From contig NZ_CP009520.1 in NCBI RefSeq assembly GCF_000969905.1, positions 620,001 through 684,000 on the forward strand: DNA of 64,000 bases, given 5' to 3'. The position numbers were made by a program, and so were the translations under genes. Source of the stretch: Methanosarcina vacuolata Z-761. Its GTDB lineage: Archaea > Halobacteriota > Methanosarcinia > Methanosarcinales > Methanosarcinaceae. Numbering within the stretch: position 1 is the first letter of the stretch; each line of letters opens with the position of its first letter. Under the pieces are notes generated by a model. The model made no database searches. It had not been told where the DNA came from and saw nothing but the letters and a program-made list of their open reading frames with translations. This document shows positions 59,539 to 64,000 of this stretch, in pieces.

Positions 59539-61065
59539 GTAACTATTCAGGGTATAGCTAGCGGCGCTCCTTTGAGCGCCGCGAGAATACCCTCTAAAAC
59601 AGGTAAACCATTCTTTCTTATTGTGGAAATATATGCTCTAATTCTGCAGAAAGCTTCCGCTCCCCGTGTAGTTCTGAAAGTTCCTGATATTTTCTGCTGT
59701 AGTTTCATCATCCTGACATCTCTTTCTGCTTGATTATTCTCAAACGGAACTTTCAAGTCTTTCAGGAATCTCAGAATCTTTTCTTTATGTTCTATAAACC
59801 TATCAAGCAGATTCCTTGCTTTGGTTTTTGGATACATACCACGTTTTCCTTGTCTTTCAGGATTTAGAGAAGGTGGATTTTCTTCAATTCCTTTCGCGAC
59901 TACAGTATCGAACCTTTTTTCTAATGCCTTAACTTGTTCAAAATCCAGATATTTGCCCTGCTCTTTGCACTCATCAGTATACTTTTTCATTTCAGATAAC
60001 AGCTCATTCATATCTTTAGCCCATTGCTGTTTATAACTCTCCTCAATTCCAATAAGTTCTCTTTGGAGATGGGCATTGCAAAGAGCATGATCACAATTAT
60101 AACCGTTGTAAGGTTTCCATCCATCATGAACTGCTACCCATTTAAACTCTGGAAGAATTCCCATAGCATCAATAGCTTCTGATCCTCTTTTCGGATGAGC
60201 AAAATAACAAGTGTATTTGTCAGTAGAAGCTACATGAAGCCAATGTCTTTTTCCGTGAACTTTCATTCCAGTTTCATCACAATGGATAACAGGAGAAGAG
60301 AGTAACTTTCTCGAATTACGTTTTCAAATTCTTCAAGATTCAGGAAACATTCTCTTTCTGCTTCAATAATGGTAGCAGAACTGATTTTTATCCCCATTAC
60401 ATCATGAAACAATTCAGAAATCCTTTTATAAGGAATGAAATGGTGATTTTTAAAGTAAATTGCTGAAGCTACGATATTAGGACCATATTGAACTGGGGAA
60501 TTTACTGATTCTGGAAATTCAGCTTTATTTAACCTTCCACAGCAAGGACAGATCTTAATCTGACTTTGATGTTCTGTAACAATAAGATTTACAGGCGGAA
60601 TATCAAAAACCTGTCTTACCTCATAAGCTTTAACTTCAACATCCTCAAGATTCTGGCCGCATTCTTCGCAACAGTTCAAAGAATGCTCTATTACCTAATC
60701 AGGATTATCTACCATTTCGAGAGTTGTTCCTGGATGACCTTCTTGACCTCCAGGTTTCTTGCCACTCTGTTTACGGAGACTTTTTGGATTAGGTTTTCCT
60801 TTGGAAATATAGTCACTAGAAGGAGGTTTACTGCTGTTTCGGCTGTTTTGATTTAAGCGAAATTCTAAAACTTGCAATCTTTCAGTGAGGTCTTTAATTT
60901 GAGATTCAAGACTTATAATATAAGCAATAACTTCAGGGTTTGAAGCACACAAAGCAAGAATCTCTTCACGTTTCATCAAGGAAGAAAATGGTTCATTTTA
61001 TATCCAATTTTTCCTCGGAACGAGGAAAAATTGTGTAGCCTTAACAAGGCTACCTGAATAGTTAC
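59539..61065 (-). mobile_element. IS66-family insertion sequence (1527 bp)
   Basis: Terminal inverted repeats GTAACTATTCAGG at 59539 and its complement ending 61065, with exact 8-bp target duplication ATATAATC on both sides (59531-59538 and 61066-61073). GTAA ends and 8-bp duplications are IS66 traits. It carries only the tnpC-type transposase, as in the ISBst12 subgroup. Subterminal hairpins are present at both ends (GGCGCTCCTTTGAGCGCC near the left, GTAGCCTTAACAAGGCTAC near the right). Confidence 0.95.
59547..60976 (-). pseudogene. tnpC: IS66-family transposase with in-frame TAG and a frameshift
   Basis: Read from ATG 60976. The N-terminal coiled coil (LESQIKDLTERLQVLEFRLNQ) and the HPGTTLEM segment come first; then an amber codon at 60697-60695 (NPD-TAG-VIEHS) in unbroken frame; then the IS66 zinc finger (CCEECGQNL ... 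KICPCCGR). Near 60294-60310 one base is missing relative to the family, so CDETGMKVHGKRHW resumes in another frame. The DDE residues are all present (CDETG, VHDGWKPY, NNQAERDVRM). It ends LAIP at 59547, with the TGA inside the terminal repeat. The TAG could be read as pyrrolysine; the frameshift makes the enzyme probably inactive unless recoded. Confidence 0.88.
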
Positions 61066-61357
61066 ATATAATCTTAAAAATATATTCTTTCGATTCAAAA
61101 GAGTTTTTGAGATTAAGCGGCTTTGTCATTGAGACTGATTCGTCCGGACGGAGCTTGTATGATTCCTTAAATACGGATTCATTATGAGAATTGAGTATTT
61201 CAACCGATACTTCATGGGTCCCTACATCGTGGTTTTTTAACTCAAAAAAATTATCCACTGCCGGACCACCGAGAAGAAGTATTAGCAAATAATAACCCAC
61301 TATTGCAGCTAAGGGTATGATTAATAGAAATAGAAGCAATTTTCTATAATTCCGCAT

Positions 61358-62264
61358 TTACAATCTTTTCCTTGTGAAAGAATATGAAAAGATCTAAGCT
61401 CTTATTATTTGAATTATGGCTCTTCGCTGTTTTGTATGGGTTGAAAATAATTGTTTAGTTAGAAAGCATTAAGGTCAAATCTGAAAAAATCAAGCTTGAA
61501 TGGTATTTTCAACAATAACTGTTTTCATATCTGATATATGCTACTTTAACATTTAGAAGCTAAATGAAAGTTCTCCACTCGAAGTAGTGAAGAGCCGTTC
61601 AATATATGACGAAGCGTAAAACCCCTGAGTCTTTTTAGCTCAGTGGATATAAGCGTCAACTTACTCACGTTCTCATGTGATTGATTCTGTAAATTTACTT
61701 GTATTATTAACATTAACATGTTATTAGCTATTTTCTAAAATTTTTTGAAAAAAATACAAAAATATTTTATAATATAACCTGTATAAACCTAGATGTCAAC
61801 TCAGCAATTAAAGGACAGAAAGGGAAAACCTTTCAGAAGAGTTGACCTGGCTAGACATATTAGTAAAACAGGAATTATTGACCAGAAAGAATAACATCCT
61901 GTGGTCAGCAACAGGTTTTGAGTGATAGAAGCAAAAACTTCTAACATTCGGCCCCACCTCCGATGACTGATCCCTATTATGTGATTGGAGAGTGAGACTC
62001 TGTGTGCAACGTGTCCGCCCCACATAAATCGCAGAGAACTGAATGGATAGATTCAAAAATATTACGCAGACGTAATTAGAATCTTTGAATTACCGTATAG
62101 ACCCGGCATAATTAGATACTTGATATGGACTCGGTCTAATTAGATAGTTCGGAAAAACATTACGAGTACGTAATATGGAATTTTGAGAAATATCTGGGAA
62201 AGAGTATGCGATTATCCTGGATTTTTGAGTTTACTCAAATTTAAAGTCCGACCCAGGCGATACA
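61358..62264. other. gap with a possible IS200/IS605-type end
   Basis: No confident gene. CCCCTGAG-TCTTTTTAG-CTCAGTGG near 61633-61657 is a hairpin (with one mismatch) followed by ATATAAGCGTCAAC, which resembles the subterminal hairpin of IS200/IS605-type elements. Between 61801 and 62056 two overlapping minus-strand frames of 74 and 82 codons are open (WGGHVAHRVSLSNH... and IYVGRTRCTQSLTLQ...), richer in GC than the surroundings. I do not recognise either, and they may be a decayed element. Repeated TCTAATTAGATA near 62106-62145 is also seen. Confidence 0.4.
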
Positions 62265-62345
62265 ATGCTAAAAAGACAGATAGGAAACGTATTCCTAGTA
62301 ACATGCCTTATTTTAACAATCGTATCAACTGTTGGAGAAATATAA
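62265..62345 (+). CDS. orphan signal peptide, copy 1 (26 residues)
   Basis: MLKRQIGNVFLVTCLILTIV-STVGEI then TAA. It is nearly identical to the signal peptide of the beta-helix gene at 62546 (MLKRQIGNIFLAACLILTTV), with the same type of leader (GGCGATACA before the ATG). Either a relic of a tandem duplication or a small secreted peptide. Confidence 0.45.
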   Translation: MLKRQIGNVFLVTCLILTIVSTVGEI

Positions 62346-62402
62346 CTATCTTATAGTTTTTTGAGTTTACGCAGATTCCAAATCCAACCCAAAGGTGATA
62401 CG

Positions 62403-62489
62403 ATGCTAAAAAAGAAGCAGGAAACCCTATTCCTGAAAGCATGTCTTAGTTTAACGGCCGTATGTACTTTGGGGAAAAATAGACTCTAA
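62403..62489 (+). CDS. orphan signal peptide, copy 2 (28 residues)
   Basis: MLKKKQETLFLKACLSLTAV-CTLGKNRL then TAA. It keeps an intact AAAGGTGATACG ribosome site before its ATG, identical to that of the beta-helix gene at 62546, but the hydrophobic core is more eroded than in copy 1. Distances between the three starts are 138 and 143 bp. Confidence 0.45.
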   Translation: MLKKKQETLFLKACLSLTAVCTLGKNRL

Positions 62490-62545
62490 CCCTATGGAAC
62501 TTTTTGATTCCATTTTAATTCTAAACCCAACCCAAAGGTGATACG

Positions 62546-63514
62546 ATGCTAAAAAGACAGATAGGAAACATATTCCTAGCAGCATGCCTTATTTTAACAA
62601 CCGTACCCGCTGTGTTAGGCGCACAGAATACGATAACTGTAAATCCAACGTCTGGATCAGATGCCCAGACTGCAATTAATACCGCAATAAACTCCGTAGC
62701 ACCAGGAGCGACATCAAGTAACCCTGGATATGTTTACCTTGGTGCTGGCACTTATAAGATAAGTGCACCTATAATTTTGAAATCTAATGTGGTACTGAAA
62801 GGTGCAGGCGACGATACAATAATCTTTGCTACCGGTTCAGTTTGTAATTCCGATGGATCACCTGCATATGTTTTCGGGTCAGGTGTTTCTAATGTTGAAG
62901 TATGTGACCTTCAGTTCAAAAGTACAGCAACCGGACCTGGTGATGGAGGTCACGGAGACTATCGAAACTGCATAAAATTAATGTCTTCGAGTGATAGCAA
63001 AGTACATGATATTTTATTCACCCGCTATCTGTATGGCGATGGTGTCAGAATCAGTAAAAGTTCTGGAATAGAAGTATACAATTGCAGAATGCATTCCGTA
63101 GGACACGATGGTGTATCATTCCTCTCCGGAACTAAGAATTCCAGAATGTATAACTGTGATGTTGAGGTTCAAACCAATACAGGTGTCAGGATAGACAATT
63201 GCGCAAATATTGAAGTGGACCACAATACCTTTTCAGGTAGTGCCGGCTCTGGCTGGTGCTGCGTTGAGCTGGAAAATTCACTGACAAATGCGAATGTACA
63301 TCATAATATCATGCATGACTTCAAAGGATCAAGCAGCAGTGCAGGTATTGGAAACATTCATGCAAGCGGGTCTATTAGCGTTCATGATAATGTTATGTGG
63401 AATGTGTCACCTTACGTTGCGGTCGGATCAGGCTCAAACACATTAGGACCATCAGATCACAGCGTTGAAAATTGGGTAGCAAAAGGATATGGATACGGCT
63501 CCCTTGACAACTGA
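62546..63514 (+). CDS. secreted right-handed beta-helix protein
   Basis: 322 residues. Signal peptide IGNIFLAACLILTTVPAVLGA (cut near 26). ITVNPTSGSDAQTAINTAINSV...YVYLGAGTYKISAPIILKSNVVLKGAGDDT is the opening cap of a pectate-lyase-like parallel beta-helix. Successive coils follow (NCIKLMSSSDSKVHDILFTR, GVRISKSSGIEVYNCRMHSV, GVSFLSGTKNSRMYNCDVEV, GVRIDNCANIEVDHNTFSGS). The N-terminal half resembles Methanosarcina disaggregatase-related surface proteins, but those are much longer, so this may be a short or truncated member ending at GYGYGSLDN. The G-D-G-V / H-D-G-V loops could bind polysaccharide. AAAGGTGATACG precedes the ATG. Two eroded copies of its 5' end lie upstream. Confidence 0.8.
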   Translation: MLKRQIGNIFLAACLILTTVPAVLGAQNTITVNPTSGSDAQTAINTAINSVAPGATSSNPGYVYLGAGTYKISAPIILKSNVVLKGAGDDTIIFATGSVCNSDGSPAYVFGSGVSNVEVCDLQFKSTATGPGDGGHGDYRNCIKLMSSSDSKVHDILFTRYLYGDGVRISKSSGIEVYNCRMHSVGHDGVSFLSGTKNSRMYNCDVEVQTNTGVRIDNCANIEVDHNTFSGSAGSGWCCVELENSLTNANVHHNIMHDFKGSSSSAGIGNIHASGSISVHDNVMWNVSPYVAVGSGSNTLGPSDHSVENWVAKGYGYGSLDN

Positions 63515-63590
63515 TTTAACAAACACGATGAGACATGTTTCAAATTAAGATCCCTGCATATACATAAAGCATTATTGTATAGTCCAAGCT

Positions 63591-63674
63591 CTCGTATAGC
63601 TCGAAAGCTTCGGTTTTTGCAGGAACGATGCCGTAAGTGAAGAAGAAGTCGTGGCGTACTTTGCTTACAAATGA
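63591..63674 (+). pseudogene. duplicated 3' fragment of gltX
   Basis: Read in one frame, the segment gives LV*LESFGFCRNDAVSEEEV VAYFAYK then TGA. This is the C-terminus of glutamyl-tRNA synthetase (gltX at 45575 ends FGFCRIDTVSEEEVVAYFAHK). DNA similarity, about 85 percent by eye, extends past the stop codon into the GAAA-loop terminator (AACAGGAAACTGTT at 63692-63705). No other part of gltX is present. It is a partial duplicate left on the opposite strand, 16 kb away. Confidence 0.88.
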
Positions 63675-63976
63675 TTGTCGGAAAGAAGGTTAACAGGAAA
63701 CTGTTCCCTCTTTCTTTTATTGATTTTTAATGTTTTATTGATTTTTTATGTTTTTCATTCCTTATTTTTTATTATGTTTTATTCTTTTCATTTTTTACAA
63801 TGCCTGTCCAGTTATTTCTAAAAGCTCTACGTATATAAACTAAAGATTTTTTATTTATAAACCACTAAAACTTATTTTTATATATTTTTAAGTAAAAATA
63901 ATAAAATTTAACTATAGTTTTTAGAATTTAAGTAATTGAATTAAATTTTTATAACTGGATATTATAGGTGAGTTTG
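63675..63976. other. terminator relic and promoter region
   Basis: Contains the gltX-type terminator copy (63692-63720, AACAGGAAACTGTT followed by a T-rich run), then strongly AT-rich DNA. TTTTTATATATTTTTAAG near 63872-63890 is a TATA-like candidate for the gene entering at 63977. Confidence 0.5.
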
Positions 63977-64000
63977 ATGGAGAAAAGAAAGACTATCCAT
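63977..64000 (+). CDS. start of a gene cut by the window edge
   Basis: ATAGGTGAGTTTG precedes an ATG, a ribosome site of the type used throughout the window, followed by MEKRKTIH before the sequence ends. The product cannot be identified. Confidence 0.45.

Larger units (their letters stand above)
59412..61357 (-). pseudogene. membrane-anchored protein gene split by the IS66-type element
   Basis: The 5' part (61357 down to 61066) encodes an N-terminal membrane anchor (LLLFLLIIPLAAIVGYYLLILLL) and a beta-rich extracellular start (FFELKNHDVGTHEVSVEILN...). The frame then runs into the insertion. Removing the element and one copy of its 8-bp duplication rejoins the frame exactly: ...EYIFKII + LDNGIAEEKTSIYLNRW... 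and ends at TAA 59412-59414. The restored protein has 136 residues, one N-terminal helix and a single small beta-sandwich-like domain. Not recognised as a family. AAGGAAAAG precedes its ATG. As it stands, the truncated frame ends within the element at 60998. Confidence 0.88.

Noticed and set aside
60998-61357. Complete 119-residue protein ending in LVKATQFFLVPRKNWI
   Set aside because: The last 23 codons are read inside the insertion element, so this is the truncated target gene and not a natural protein.
61801-62056. Two overlapping minus-strand frames of 74 and 82 codons
   Set aside because: They overlap in different frames, neither has a ribosome site or known motif, and a decayed element is more likely.

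Overview
The window comes from a cytochrome-containing methanogenic archaeon, almost certainly a Methanosarcina. The evidence is archaeal TFB, Gar1, RNA polymerase subunits K and N, eL18, a mevalonate-type isoprenoid operon with isopentenyl phosphate kinase, beta-CASP RNase J, archaeal pilins, PKD/beta-propeller surface proteins, a siroheme-based (Ahb) heme pathway, and Shine-Dalgarno sites of the GGTGATC type. Of about 48 complete genes whose stop codon I read, none ends in TAG. That fits an organism that decodes UAG as pyrrolysine. The only in-frame TAG I met lies inside a transposase.

Layout. 1-1.5 kb: two divergent type IV pilin-like genes. 1.7-8.3 kb: tRNA-Thr, trm5, a LysE-type exporter, tfb, gar1 and ppdK. 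8.3-13.8 kb: an AT-rich accessory stretch with small proteins, winged-helix regulators, a DUF3467 protein, two identical 196-bp MITEs and other inverted-repeat elements. 13.9-24.4 kb: a long minus-strand block for translation, transcription and isoprenoid synthesis (eL18, uL13, uS9, rpoN, tRNA-Pro, rpoK, uS2, MEMO, mvk, ipk, idi2, RNase J, prenyl diphosphate synthase). 25-31.9 kb: a pyruvate/indolepyruvate decarboxylase, a DUF2240 protein, serA, and an RPA plus RPA-associated pair. 32-45 kb: secreted and surface proteins, namely a beta-helix protein and five tandem minus-strand beta-propeller (mostly propeller-PKD) paralogues, one of them truncated. 45.5-59 kb: gltX, a small HTH gene, an FAH-family enzyme, pyrK-pyrD, then a heme block hemC, hemL, hemB, hemA, sirC, ahbA/B and ahbD. 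59.4-64 kb: an IS66-type insertion that splits a membrane-protein gene, a beta-helix protein preceded by two orphan copies of its own signal peptide, and a duplicated fragment of the gltX 3' end.

How the genes work together. The isoprenoid genes run from mevalonate phosphorylation through isopentenyl phosphate to the C15/C20 chain used for archaeal lipids. The heme genes run from glutamyl-tRNA (gltX is nearby) through 5-aminolevulinate and hydroxymethylbilane to siroheme. AhbA/B and AhbD supply the first and last steps of the siroheme-to-heme branch. hemD, the uroporphyrinogen methyltransferase and ahbC are not in the window.

The most unusual features are structural. At least fourteen unrelated short tandem arrays (4 to 31 bp units, up to about 23 copies) sit in intergenic regions, many directly 5' of operons, including hemL, hemB, hemA, pyrD, RPA and ipdC. 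A set of MITEs shares the terminal repeat of the IS66-type element. All three have recognisable 8-bp target duplications, and one has its empty site preserved upstream of a paralogue.
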